Assembly: GCA_027924585.1 (NCBI GenBank)
Contig: BSBM01000372.1
Location: 9,035,001 to 9,099,000, forward strand
Direction of reading: 5' to 3'
Source of the DNA: Larix kaempferi
Lineage: Eukaryota > Streptophyta > Pinopsida > Pinales > Pinaceae
DNA: 64,000 nt
Shown here: piece by piece, positions 22,456-34,966 of the stretch
Layout: each line of letters opens with the position of its first letter
How positions within the stretch are numbered: position 1 is the stretch's first letter
Notes under the pieces: model-generated
What the model was told of the DNA's origin: nothing
The model's database searches: none
The model's input: only the letters and a program-made list of their open reading frames with translations
Program-made: the position numbers and the translations under genes

Positions 22456-23730
22456 TGTCATGCCCACTATATGTCAGTTAATTAAAACTTAACATGCAGA
22501 GTGCTAAACATAAATTATCAACCCAAGGAAGTCTTTTATTTCAAAGCTATCGTGCAAAATATATGCAAGTACAATTTCTACCTGACATTGTTATCTATTG
22601 GTATGCAATTGAAACTATTTGTAAACTAAGTCACAACTTCTTGAAAGTAAATCAAACTATAAATCAAACACACTTCAACAAGATCTATTCCTATGAAACA
22701 AGATCTGATTGTATAAATCTAAAATAAGTCTTGTGTTGACCAATGATCTAACAAATGAATTATCAACACAACGATTATGACAGATCGAATGAATGAAAGC
22801 ATACAACTATGATAAGCTTAATGAATGAAAGCATAAACGAAATAATAAGCAGATCTAAACAATAACACACTTACAATTAACATTACCAGCATCTGCTCAG
22901 GGAAGAGGGCCCTTCCTCCACTGAGCAGATCTGGATCTCCACAATGAAAGTCTACAACTCCAGAATTAAGAAACTACCAGCATATATTATCATAATGGAA
23001 GAATTACAATAGATCTGGATCAAATTCTACATCATAACATTGGGTTCTCTCCTATCTTACATCTCCTATCATCCATCTCCTATCCTGCCTAATCTATCAT
23101 ACTTAATCCATAATCTCCCCTTTTCTCAATGAGATTGATTACATATTTATACATAAAATTATCTCATGGAAATGAAGAACTGAGCCCCCAACTTGTGATC
23201 TGCAACAGCTAGAACACGGCCGTAACTGTTGGCAACTTTGGAACCGGCCGCAACACCAAATCTGGAAAATACCCTCTCGAAGAACCACCTGCATATCGCA
23301 AACTGTAGATTTTTTTGACGTTTTTCTTGTGAGTCAGGTAAATGAGGATGTTACGCACAAAACCCATGTCTCGTATTTTTGAGATTCATTTCCATATGCC
23401 CGCAAATCAAGACGTGAATCAAGGTGTTCTTATGTGGCATGCGTTTTTTGTTAAGGCTGTAACAGCTGGCTATGAGCGTCATGTACGTGACAACTCACCC
23501 CACAAACCATCATTAGTAAAATTATGCATAATAGTCTTTTAATTCATCAAAGATAAAATAAAATAATCACTATTAACCACTTAAAAGATCAATGGAAGTA
23601 GCATGCTGTTCAACGCGCAGCTACAACAAATGGATGAAAAATGGAATGATAAATGAGAAATAATGGTAAGAAAATGGATGAAAGGTATGTCGATAAATGA
23701 TGGAAAAATGGACAATTCCAGGGCCCAACA
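22456..23730 (-). mobile_element. Solo LTR L inside the D LTR
   Basis: A 1,275-bp block flanked by ATAAC at 22451-22455 and 23731-23735. Read on the minus strand it starts TGTTGGGCCC and ends GGGCATGACA, with a TATA-like TGTATAAATATG (about 23142-23155) followed by R/U5-like sequence. No coding or second LTR is present, so it is a solo LTR left by LTR-LTR recombination. Several other ATAAC words occur nearby; this pairing gives correct TG/CA ends. Confidence 0.65.
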
Positions 23731-24931
23731 ATAACAGAATGATATAGCAAGGAGCCAAGTGTGCACATGCAGAAGAATGATGCAGATGATGGTGTGCAAA
23801 ATGATGTTGTAGATCTGTGACAGTTGCGCAAAGATAGAAAGGAAGAATGTTGAGTATGCGCAAATGCATGAGGACTGAATGAGAGTATCGCAGACAACAC
23901 GTAGATAGTCACAAATGTTTTGGAATTTAGAAGCACAAAGATAGAACCAAAGTATATCATAATATGTGCAGAATTTTAGCTAATGCACGAAGGTTAAAGT
24001 GAAAATGTGCGAAGCAAAGAAGTCCATTAGATGTGCAATGCATGAACAGCAGTAGAATCTTGTATGCACGTCATGATGAGAATTATCTAAGAGAATTGCG
24101 TTAAACCGAAAGGAAAAATTATATGATGCACATCATGTCGTAGATTGTCTAAAATATTGTAGCACTTAAACAGAATGGACACATCTAAGTTAGTGCACAG
24201 TTCCATCTGATATTCGTACATAATTTCATAACAACAAGCTATCAATTGAAGCACAGTATTAGTTGGTTAGTGCAGTTGCGCAGTAGCAGAATGACATAGA
24301 TAATTAGTGGCGCAGAGTGCAGCAAATGAAGTAGCACATGACATATGAAGTGAGTCATCAACAGAAGTAAATAATTCAGTGGAATGAGAATTCAAGTGAT
24401 GTATGCAAGGGAGTGACATCAATACGACTGCATACAGAAGGTGACCACAACAGAAAGAACTATAGAAGATCAAAAGTGTGCGTGAGTTGGAAGTTCAGTA
24501 AGGAGGAATATTATTTTGGATATCTGGGCAGTAGGACGGGGCAAGGAGAAGGAGGTCATAGCCTCCTTCCAGTTGGTGCTAGAGAACACATGGATTTGGT
24601 GCTTCCTTCAGGTCGGTGCCTGTAAAACCAGGGGGTCGGTGCCTCCTTTCAGTTGGTGTTGGTAAGCACAGGAATTCAATGCTTCCTTGAATGTAATATT
24701 TTCATTACAAAAGAGCATTATGTGGTTTTATCCCGATTGGGTTTCCACGTCAAAATCCTGTGTGTTTTGTGTTCTTTGTATTGGTGCATATGTGGATGAA
24801 TGTTTTATTTATGTTGGATGCATAATTAAATATCAAGATTAATTTAAGACTAATCCATTAAAGAAGGTAAAAAGTGTTGATAACTGCACTAATACTACTT
24901 CATCCTCTCAGTATTAAATCGATTCCAACAC

Positions 24932-25740
24932 CCCCCTCAAGGGAAAATTGTCACAGCCAACCAACTTGCTTACTGCATGCCAAATTTATGGCTCAACCCC
25001 AGGAATAATGTTATGTTTGTTGATGATTCTGTAAAGGCATAGAGAGTGTGGGTGTTGGTTTGTTTAAGGATTCATCACTGATGGGTTTCTTCCATTTTTA
25101 TGTGCCAAATACCTCTAAAATGGAAGCTCATATTTGCATGATCACTTCTATTATTGATGGTTCCATTGGATTATTTGAACCTTGGGTTGTAACTGAACTA
25201 AAAAAGGTTGATTCTTTTGGAGATACCATGCCACTCACTGCGGTAGATATTGCCTCTCAAGATTTCCAATCAACCTCTGCTAGAACTGCTCCTGATCCTC
25301 ACCCAGTTGTTCATATCAATCTTGATTCAAATCCTGATTCAGATCCTCACCCAATTGTTGATCCTAATCCTGATCCCGATCCTGATTTGGATCCTTTCCC
25401 AGTTGTCAATCTTGATCCCTTTCCCTCTTGGGACGATTCTTCACCTATTTTGCATGACTTTTTCAATGATGTATTACCTTTGGATGAGGCCGTTATGGAA
25501 TTCATGGCTTCTCATGAACATCCTTGGGAGGATAAGTACCATGAAGCATATTTTCTTCTTGATCGGGAAAAGGTCGAGAATGTTATTCAAAACCTCATTT
25601 TAGCTACCGAACCCTTATTCATCCATCCCTAAAAAGTTAAACATGTGCTACATCAAGGGGCATATGATTTAGTCGATTACAATGGAGATCCTTTGTCAGA
25701 GCCCTGCAGTGTGCCTTACTTGAGAAAGTACTATGCGTAG
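24932..25740 (+). pseudogene. Element E protein remnant: protease-proximal region joined to Pol C-terminus
   Basis: One frame from 24932 reads GKIVTANQLAY and then breaks. A frame at 25048-25740 continues with one TAA (25630-25632). It has a short acidic repeat (DPNPDPDPDLDP, about 25363-25398). Its end, HQGAYDLVDYNGDPLSEP...LRKYYA, looks like the last residues of a gypsy integrase. RT, RNase H and the integrase core are all absent between them, so an internal deletion of several kb is likely. The identity of the first part is tentative. Confidence 0.45.
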
Positions 25741-28564
25741 TTTGCACTGCCTTGTAGTGCATTGTATTTTATGTAACATAATGTGGTATGGTGTGCATTT
25801 TTATTTTGTGGGAGTATGCTATGTCTCGGTCCATTACAAATCATTAAAAACCCAAAAATATGAAAAACATTACAAATCTAAAAACATTACATAGATGCAT
25901 TTTTTCCTACTTTTATCTTTTTGGGCTATTGATGTGTGTTTTGGAGATAGTTTTGGCTAGTTTTTTCAGGATTTGATGAATAAGACATAGGATTTTTTGG
26001 CGACATCCAATAATGGTACGCAATTTATACCTTTTCCATATAGGGATAGGCTTTTCCCATGTCACTCGTTGCATGTTTTATCCACTACTATGCCCACTAT
26101 TATGCCATATGGTCGATCTTGTTTTATTGTGACATTATCCATGCCGTCTTTTTGCATGTTTTAACTTAGACGATAGTGTAATCCTTACATGGGTGCCCTA
26201 GAGAAACACCTTGTTATTATTTGGTGCCCATGCTGCTATTTCGGTAGGGTTGGGAACCCTCTTTAGTCCATGAATCACCAATGTTTGAGCCTCATTTTAT
26301 CTCTCCTCCTTATTATTCTGGCCTCCTCTAGACGATTCCCAACTTTTATTGTGTATATGGTTGCACTTGATCGGTCTCTTATTTCGTGCTACTCATTGCC
26401 ACTCACTTTTCTTCCATGATTGCAGTCACACTCAAAGCTTTCCTAATACCTTACTTCGCTTCCTCTTTGTAGTACCTTTCCCCTGGAGAAAACTGCTACT
26501 ATGAGTGGTCCCTTTTGCTCTTATTTCCACACTTGCGTCGTTTATCATCCAGTTAGTTCTGCATGCAATGGAACCTATTTTTACCCTATAGTAACACTCA
26601 TTCTCTCCAACCGAGCTTACTTTTATCCCTTTTCTGTGCTTGTTAAACCATGAGAAAATAACTTATAGAGCTTACTTTTATCCCTTTTTTGTGCTCATTA
26701 AACCATGAGAAAGGTAGTTATAGAGCTTACTTTTATCCCTTTTTCGTGCTCATTAAAACATGAGAAAGTCACTTGTTGAGCTTAATTTCATCTCTTATTT
26801 GTGCTCATTAAACCATGAAAAAGAAACTATAACTAGTATCCTTTACCCCTTTTTCAAGATAGTTAAAACTTAATGAAAAAGGAACTCTATGGAGCATTCT
26901 TATTTCTCTTCTTTCAGCTCAAATAATAAAGAAGAACCCGATTTTACTTTTTAGACTCATTAAAATTTAGTGGAAAAGGTACTTTGATGAGCATTATTTC
27001 CTCTCTCCTTTGAGCTCGTTAAAAACAGAAGGAGGTATCGAGTTGACCTGGGCTTGTTAATCTGCTATGGAAAAGGTTGCATATCGAGCAATCTTCTCTC
27101 TCTTCTTTGAGCTCGTTAAAAAATGAAGATGCCTCGATTTTACTTTTTCGAAATCATTAATAGTTAATGGGAAAGATAATATGTTGAGCACTCTTCTATA
27201 TTTTATTTGAGCTCGTTACAAAATGAAGAATACTTCAAGTTTACTTTTCCAGTTTTGTTAAACTCCTATGAAAAAGATCATATGGATCATACTTCTATCT
27301 CTTGTTCGAGCTCATTAAAAAATGAAAAGGGTGTTTAAAAGAGAAAGGGGGGGGGATCGCATTGTCGATATAAAGAACTAGTAGCAGTCTAGAACTTCAC
27401 CCTTAAATATGGCACATATTTGTGTCATTGTCTTAGAGTGGGGTTATAGCTAGCTTTAGAACCATACCATTTTCCTGAGTCATAGTACTTCTTCGATTGG
27501 TTACTCTTCTAGTCACTATGTAGGGTGCTTCGATGCCTCCTACGTTGTTTCATTATGGTTTATATGGTGTTCTTGAGTCTTTATTTCATAGTCAATCAGT
27601 TTTCGTGCTATATATGTTCAGGGGAATTTAGTATGAGTCAGACATTGCTTAGTCTCATCGACCCTGTATGCCGTCCATCCATGTGTCAATCTGTTATACT
27701 TGGTGACATTCTATCTTTATCACATCTCTTGATGTCAGTTTCATGTTGATTGATGGGGGATACATTAAGGCCTTCCTTCTACATATTCCTTCCTATCGAC
27801 GCTAACTCTATATCTAGGAAGATAATCTAGAAATAATAGTACCCTGGAGCTTCCATTCATTAGTGGTAGGATTGCTTGTGTTCGATAAGGATTTCACATC
27901 ATTGACTCCTAATCGAGCGATTCTATCAGTTTTCAACATCAACTCATCTATTCACACTCACTAGATTGTACTAGGTGCCTTGGGGTCCATTATCATCATT
28001 GGTGGGTTCCCTCGCATCTCTTAACGGTAATCATTATTGACTGGTAGTTTCTACCATGTTCGAGACTGTCAACTCTATTTGCATGTCGTAGAAATTCACC
28101 ATTCAGGGTTGAGACGAAGATCTTGGGTTTAGGGGTCACATCACATAGTCTTGTTTCCCCTCCCAAGCTGTGTTGGAGTTTATATCACCAGTTATGACTA
28201 TGTGTGAGGACCATCTAAGCACTATTGATGTTGCTATATGTCCTCCTGATTGTATATTGCGACATAGATCCACATTGTATTTTCTCATGGCTATGATCTT
28301 TTTATGACATGGATCCATCGAGTACTTATGCATGGCCATGATCTTGCAGCTTCTTACATGGATCCAAAGTGTACTTTATTGGCGGCCATGCTTTGTAGTC
28401 TTTTTTGCAGAGCATGGGTATGCCTACCTCAGGGATGATATATACATACCTGATTGATGATTGATTGTAGGTACTCTTCGTCATCTTGAATTCCATTTCC
28501 TTACCTTGCACCTTTTATTGTAAAGTGTTTTAGCCATTAGTGTCTCTTTTGACCTCAGAATTTA
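25741..28564 (+). other. Element E long 3' noncoding region
   Basis: 2.8 kb with no credible gene. It contains the tandem array listed separately and otherwise low-complexity T-rich sequence. Confidence 0.6.
26609..27335 (+). repeat. Tandem array, about 13 units of 50-60 bp, in element E
   Basis: Diverged units share GAGCT-(T/C)A-CTTTTATC-CCTTTTTTGTGCTCATTAAA-CCATGAGAAA-type sequence. The first three or four units are close copies; later units drift to GAGCTCGTTAAAAAATGAAG. Unit count is by eye. Confidence 0.75.
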
Positions 28565-29589
28565 GGGGGCATATGTTATACCTTTATTTGTTGCCCTATG
28601 ATCTCCTTAGAGACCACACACACTCATTTAGTTGAAACCGTACCTTTCCACATTTGTCTAGGGCTTATTTTTCCACCATCATACCTTGCATGCTTGTCTA
28701 GGAGGGATGATGACCTTGACATTGTTCTTGCACGCATATCAGGGAGGGATTCCATCCCTCCTTACAATACAAATAGGGAGCGATGGTCTTCCTTCACATA
28801 TTTTTTGGATGAAGTTCAGGAAGATTATTGCTATGACTAGATTCCACCTCATTTTGGCATTGGAACTCACCACACAACCTAAGTCCATTTGTCCTTAGGA
28901 TTCTACATTCATCCTCCCTTCATTCGCCATTCATCTATATATTGAGTCCATTTCATTAGAGAAGGGGGGACTCTTTCATGCATTGTTATGTTATTGGAAA
29001 CTAGATTGAATCCTACATCCATTGAGATCAACCCATTATATGAGTCAAGGAGGGTTTGGGGTAGGAAGCTTGGAGGATTCCTACATCAAGATTCAAGGTA
29101 TAATTTGATGTATCACTTATTATTCATGATTATATAGATATGTGCATTTATTCCCCCCATGTCATGGTGTATTAATGAATGTATATTATTTAGATATGTA
29201 TGTTTGATGTAATGTTTATGTTGGATCTGATCTCCCTTGAATAGATCATATTGGATCTAGCTTAGATCTAAATGGTTATGTCATTTACATGAAAATTTAT
29301 ATATGATTGAAAGATTTGAAGAAAGGTATTTGTTGTCTATATGTTTGCAGAATACTAGCAAGTGGAACTGGAGAAAATTCCACCTGATCTGCAATGGTTA
29401 GGATCCATATTCACCAACAGGATTAATATCAACTAAGGTATGTTCATCCTTCTTCCTCCTCTTCTCATATCTTGTGTGTGAATGAGTTATTGGATCTAGG
29501 GTTGAAAGCATAGTGGTATACCCCATCAGACTGTCTTGGATCAATGAAAGGATCCAAGGGAGTACTCATCTATAGGAAGAAGGGAAAAT
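28565..29589 (+). repeat. Element E purine tract and probable 3' LTR
   Basis: TTTAGGGGGCATA (about 28562-28574) precedes TGTTATACC at 28575, a plausible LTR start. TATATATTGAG at about 28937 may be a TATA box. The LTR end is not clear; G coding sequence begins by about 29600. No second copy is in the window. Confidence 0.4.
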
Positions 29590-29778
29590 CTCCATAATAA
29601 TGGCCAACCAAGCCCATTCCCTTCTAGGGTCGTACAAATCGATAGGTTTGATGTTAAAGTGATCGGTGAGTTGAAGAATGTTTTAATCAGATTATTAGAT
29701 GCAATAGTTTATCAATTTATTGATATAGTTGTGGTAGACATCCATGAGGCATATGGATTGTTGCTCAACAGAGATTGG
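29590..29778 (+). pseudogene. Element G protease-region fragment
   Basis: The frame reads VVQIDRFDVKVIGELK, then FIDIVVVDIHEAYGLLLNRDW, which matches the conserved tail of the retropepsin region in plant gypsy elements (usually DIPEAYG and RDWSSKL). It is cut at TSD ATTGG by element C and resumes at 36903. Confidence 0.6.
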
Positions 29779-30375
29779 TGTTGATGTATATGTAACTTCG
29801 GAATGTATTTCATTTATATATTTATTGTACTCCTATAGAGATGTATTATTCCTCTATACGGAAGTGTCGTCATTTGTATTGACAAGTGTCGCAAGTGTGT
29901 TAACTTGTCGATGGGTTATTAGACCACCTTGTAAGGGGTCGATCCGATATAATGTAATATGAAGTTATTGTATCTAGCTAGACAAGTCGGCCCCATAAGT
30001 TTATTGGGCAAACAAGACAAGTATAAATAGAGATCGAGAGATCTCTATTTGGATCACTTCAGAACTCACACTTCCTTCACTCGGAAAGTGGCGCACATGT
30101 GAGGAGGAGGATCAGCTGCTAAGAGGATTCTATCTCTGTGTACTTTGGTTGTGCTATTTCACTATCTATCTATGAGTAAGTTGTGGGGTTTTTTCACCTT
30201 AGGGTTTTCCCCACGGAAACTTTGTGTGTCTATTGTCTCTCATGCTTTTGCTTCTTGTGATGATTGACATGCTTGCTATGATTGATATGCATTGATATAC
30301 TGTACATGTTATTCTCTCAGTAAAGATCCTAGAGTATCTTGAATTAATGCTCAAAATTTAACATGGTATCAGAGC
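29779..30375 (+). repeat. Element C 5' LTR and PBS
   Basis: The LTR runs 29779-30363 (TGTTGATG to TTTAACA). TATAAATA at 30022-30029 is the likely TATA box. TGGTATCAGAGC (initiator tRNA-Met PBS) follows directly at 30364-30375. Confidence 0.95.
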
Positions 30376-30938
30376 TAACCTGAGAAGAAGACATTGTGCA
30401 GTGACGGAAACCAGGGTTTCTTGTTTATTGGGTTTCTCTCCACAGATTTTGGAAAATCAATATGATAGATTGACTCTCCTCAGCAAGGTGAATCTATCTG
30501 TCCAATCAGAATTCAATTCTGAGCACTTCCAGTTTTGGCCCTAAAAATTAAGGTTTCCACAAAAATAGGAATTTCTGAAATCTGAAGACATAGCTGGAAG
30601 CTCCTTGGAAAAATCGAAGTTTAGAGCTTTGGATCGGTATTTTTTTGCTGGGTAAATCTACGGGAAACTCAAGCCCTAATTCAGGTTCCTCCCTAGTGAA
30701 CCTGGGAAGACTAAACGACAGTTCTGAAGGGTGAAGCTTTGCAGATCTCAAATTCTAAATACACCAGGCTAATCAGCTCATCAAGGCGCATCTTTCTATC
30801 CTTTCAGAAAGTTGAAATTCACATTTTGAATTTTTAGGGTTTCTCTAACAAACCCTAATCCGGGACCAGATCCAGTTTTCAGCAAATCAAGTGGTAAAAC
30901 CTAAATCTTTTCTAATTCCATTTGAAGTACTCTTTAAG
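30376..30938 (+). other. Element C leader
   Basis: 560 bp between PBS and gag ATG 30939. No gene or clear repeat is seen. Confidence 0.6.
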
Positions 30939-33900
30939 ATGTCTCACCACACTAAGCTTGAGGATAAGCTTGAAGGGACTGATAACTTCCGAGCCTGGAA
31001 GTATAGGATTGGGTTAATCCTGGAAGAGAATGAGTTGGACTCATATCTAAAAGAAGAGATCCCTATCCCAGAGGATGAAGAGGCTCAGATATTGCATAAG
31101 AAGAACTTGGTCAAGGCAAAGAGAATCATTGTTGATTCTATCAAGGACCATCTCATCCCCCATGTGTCATCTCTGAAGACACCCAAAGAGATGTTTGATT
31201 CCCTATCCAAGCTATTTGAAGGGAAGAACATAAATTGGAAGATGAATCTGTGAAACCAATTGAAAGGGGTAAAACTTCAGAATGGAGAATCCATTCAATC
31301 TTATTTTTCTAGGGTCTCTCAGATCAAGGAACAACTAGAAGCAGTGGATGAAATGGTGGAGAATGATGAATTTTTCATGACCACTCTGAATGGCCTACCC
31401 AGGTCATGGGACTCCTTTATCCAAGGAATCTGTGCAAGAAAGAAGTTGGTATCCTTCAGAAGACTATGGGAAGAATGTTCACAAGAAGAAGCAAGGCTTG
31501 TGGCACGAGAATAAAAGATGGGGAATGAAGATCAAGCTCTCACATCCCACACCAAGAAAGGGATGTCCATGAGAGAGCCATCTCACTTTAAGAAATCTTC
31601 ACATCGCCATAAAGAAAGGAGAATATGCTTCACCTGTAATGAAAAGGGACATATTGCCATAAATTGTCCCAAGAACAAGAAGGACAACAACAACTTCAAC
31701 AAGAAGAAGAAGGGCAGCAAAATAAGGTACCATGCTCATGCTGTCGAGGATGATGAACCTCCCAAGAAGAAGGCTAGAGCAGAAAGTGGTTATGATGACT
31801 CATCAAGCGAAGAAGAGTATGTTCTAATCTCTGCTCTCATAGGTACTATCTCTCATGGTTGTAATGGTTGGCTTATTGACAGTGGGGCTTCAAAACACAT
31901 GACTGGGTTTAAAGAATCCTTTGCTAATCTATCTGAACATGAGTCACCCCATAAGCTGAAACTTGGGGATGACTACCAATACCCTATCAAAGGAAGTGGT
32001 GAGGCCTCCTACAATCTAGACTCTGGGAAGTCTTTGAAGATGAAAGATGTTTTGTATGTACCTAGGCTCAAGAAGAACCTACTCTCCATATCCGCATTGG
32101 ATGCAAAAGGTATGAGGGTTGCATTTGTGGATGGCCAAGTCCTAATGTGGCCAAAGGGAAAGACCATAGATGATGCAGTGGTGATTGGAGAGCAAGAGGG
32201 AGGATTGTATAAACTAAAGGGACAACCTGAACATGCCATGGTGCATGAATCCATGGAGCCAAGTGAACTTTGGCATAGAAGACTTGCTCATATGCACTAT
32301 AGGGCACTTCCAATTGCAAGCAAGGCTGTAGAGGGTCTTCCTGAAATCAAGACCAAACATGAAGGTATTTGCAAAGGATGTGCAAAAGGAAAGAACATAA
32401 AGAAAGCATTTCCAAACAGTGAAATCAAAGCTAAAGGAATCTTGGAAATCATCCACTCGGATGTATGCGGTCCGATGTCATCCAGTTCTCTAAGTGGGTA
32501 TGTTTACTATGTCTCTTTCATTAATGACTTCTCCAGGAAGACTTGTGTTTACTTCTTGAAGAACAAAGATGAAGTGTTTGATAAGTTCAAGGAATTCAAA
32601 ACCTTGACGGAGAACCAAACTGATAAGAAGATCAAAACATTCAGATCCGACAATGGTGGAGAATTCACTTCAGGTGACTTCAAGAAGATATGTAGTGATT
32701 TAGGGATTAAGAGGGAGTTGACTGCTCCTTACAATCCACAATAGAATGGAGTCGCAGAAAGAAAGAATCGAACAATTATGGAAGCAGCAAGGGCAATGCT
32801 GCATGACCAGGATCTACCTATGCATCTATGGGAAGAAGCAGCCAGGACAGCTGTATATGTGTAGAACAAAACACCCCACAAGATATTGGACAACAAAACA
32901 CCAGAAGAGGTCTTCTCTGATAAGAAACCTGAAGTCATCCATCTCAGAATATTTGGTTGTCCAGTATACACTCATGTCCCAAAGGAAAAGAGGAACAAGA
33001 TAGATCCTTCAGGAAAGAAGGGTATCTTTGTGGGTTACAGTGAAAGTTCGAAGGCTTACAGAATATACTTTCCAAGGTTCAAGAAGATTGATGTCAATAG
33101 GGATGTGACATTTGATGAAAACTCAGCATTCATCAAATCAAGGAAGACACCTGTTGAAGTTTATGAAGAACCTAAGGAAACTAGATTTCAAGACACTACT
33201 ATGACTGAAGCAATTCTAGATGCAGATCATGAAATTGAAGATCAGCAAGAACCTGTAGATCCACCCCGTGACAATAACTCTCACAAGAGGAAGACTACAT
33301 GGGCTAGAGAGCTCATTCAAGATGCAGAAAGATATGGCATTCCAGAAGAAGAACACAGAGCAAAGAAAAGAACTAGATCACATACCAGCTATGTTGCTTT
33401 ACTCTGTGATATCATGAACAAAGAACCTTCCAATTACGAAGAAGCAGCGAAAAAGAAAGAATGGAAGGATGCCATGGTCGAAGAATACCAATCAATAATG
33501 AAGAATGATGTTTGGGATGTTGTCCCAAGACCTAAAGGGAAGTCTCTTGTGACTTCCAAATGGATCTACAAGATCAATCATGTTGCAGATGGAAGCATAG
33601 AGAAATACAAGGCAAGATTTGTAGCTCGTGGCTTCTCTCAGAAGGAGGGAATAGATTATGAAGAAACTTTTGCTCCTGTAGCCAGGTACACTTCCATCAT
33701 ATCATTACTTGCTTTGGATGCAGTGATGAAATGGAAGATACACCAGATGGATGTCAAGACTGCTTTCTTGAATGGTGTAGTTGAAGAGGAAGTGTATGTG
33801 GAGCATCCACTCGGTTTTGAGACACATGACAGGAAGTCATATGTGTGCAGATTAAAGAAAGCCTTGTATGGCTTGAAGCAAGCTCCCATGACTTGGTATG

Positions 33901-34966
33901 GTAGGATGGACAGCTTTCTATCCAGTTTAGGCTTTACCAAGAGTAAAGCGGATTCCAACCTTTACTACAAGGTTGAGGAAGGAAATCCTGTGATACTACT
34001 TCTGTATGTGGATGACTTGTTTGTTACAGGTAATGATAGTTGATTGTTGATACCAAGAGGAAGCTTGCTGCCGAGTTCGAGATGAAGGACTTGGGGATGA
34101 TGCACTATTTTCTAGGCATGGAGGTGTGGCAGAGTGCAGATGGGATCTTCCTTGGACAAGGGAAGTATACAGTAGAGATCCTGAAGAGGTTCGGGATGAT
34201 GGACTGCAAGGCCATGGACACACCTATGCCATCAAACCTGAAGCTTCTGTGTGATGCTTCATCTGAGCCGGTTGATGTCACTATGTATCGTCAGATGATT
34301 GGGTCCTTGATGCACCTGACGAACACGAGACCAGATATTTGCTTTTCGGTGAACACATTGAGCCAGTTCCTGACGGATCCGAGGAGAGTTCACCTGGTTG
34401 TTGTAAAGCATATTCTGAGGTACCTAAAGGGTACAGTTGATTATGGGCTCAAGTATGATGCGAATCAAAAGTTTAACCTGCAGGGTTATGTTGATTCGGA
34501 CTGGGCAGGCAGTGCTGTAGATAGGAAGAGCACTTCTGGGTGCTGGTTCAGTATGGGATAAGGTGTGATCTCTTAGTTTAGCAGGAAGCAGTCCTGCGTA
34601 GCAATGAGTACAGCCGAGGCAGAGTATGTTGCAGCCTGTTCGGCTAGTTGTGAGGAAGTATGGCTACAGAAGCTACTATCTGAGTTATTTGATCTACCGT
34701 TGGAGACTATTGGTATATTTTGTGACAAACAGAGTTGTGTGAAGCTATCTGAGAACCCAGTGTTCCACGACAGGTCGAAACACATAGAGATCAAATATCA
34801 CTATATCAGGGATATGGTGTGGAGAGGAGCAGTGAAGCTCCTATATGTCACGACGGGCGAGCAGATTGCAGATGTGTTGACGAAGCCACTAGCCAGAGTG
34901 AAGTTCGAGTACTTCAGAGAGAGGCTTGGTGTTCTTCAGATCGACGACACTTCGAGGAAGAAGTGA
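30939..34966 (+). pseudogene. Element C Gag-Pol polyprotein with six stops and one frameshift
   Basis: Order: Gag (TDNFRAWKYR), CCHC knuckle CFTCNEKGHIAINC (about 31629-31670), protease WLIDSGASKHM, integrase core (IHSDVCGP, RSDNGGEF, NGVAERKN), RT (QMDVKTAFLNG, YVDD near 34010) and RNase H. Stops: TGA 31251, TAA 31512, TAG 32742, TAG 32862, TAA 34559, TAG 34574. Frame changes at about 34031-34040. The two integrase-region TAG codons stand where CAG (Gln) is expected. One residue in the integrase core, FINDFSRK, has Asn where relatives have FIDDFSRK. Confidence 0.93.

Larger units (their letters stand above)
1..24930 (+). mobile_element. Element D: copia-like (SIRE/Maximus-type) retroelement, left end outside window, heavily interrupted
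   Basis: This is the outer element of the left part. Its own sequence is 1-3, 11022-13392, 19597-22450 and 23736-24930. It has a gag C-terminus with two zinc knuckles, a long extra ORF that becomes coiled-coil-like, repeated polypurine tracts of the form TCAAAGGGGGAG, and a long 3' LTR. The gag motif EILSKQR...DKNGIGYDD and the repeated purine tracts resemble SIRE/Maximus elements; that placement is from family knowledge. No protease, integrase or RT lies between gag and the second ORF. The 5' LTR lies left of the window, so D's own TSD cannot be tested. A, B and L are inserted into it. Confidence 0.6.
21419..24930 (+). repeat. Element D 3' LTR, interrupted by solo LTR L
   Basis: The LTR starts TGTTGAAATTTGG right after the purine tract and ends ATTCCAACA. 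Near the end, TTGGGTTTCCACGTCAAAATCC (24748-24769) is the U5-type motif common in copia LTRs. Without L and one TSD it is about 2.2 kb, long for copia but in the range of SIRE/Maximus. No 5' copy is in the window to confirm the edges. Confidence 0.65.
24931..29589 (+). mobile_element. Element E: 3' part of a pol-deleted Ty3/gypsy element
   Basis: D is inserted into E, so E's left part lies outside the window. Visible parts are a protease-proximal segment, an acidic linker, the extreme C-terminus of Pol, a 2.8-kb 3' noncoding region with tandem repeats, a purine tract and an LTR start. The long repeat-bearing 3' region suits Tat-type elements. The right boundary with G is uncertain. Confidence 0.5.

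Noticed and set aside
22456-22860. Shorter insertion ending at an ATAAC near 22862
   Set aside because: It would leave the TATA-like and U3-like parts outside; the 23730 end gives a complete LTR layout and the D-type sequence resumes after it.
25250-25603. 117-codon ILI-rich frame
   Set aside because: Alternative reading of the DPNPDPDP repeat; the acidic frame is in phase with the Pol C-terminus.
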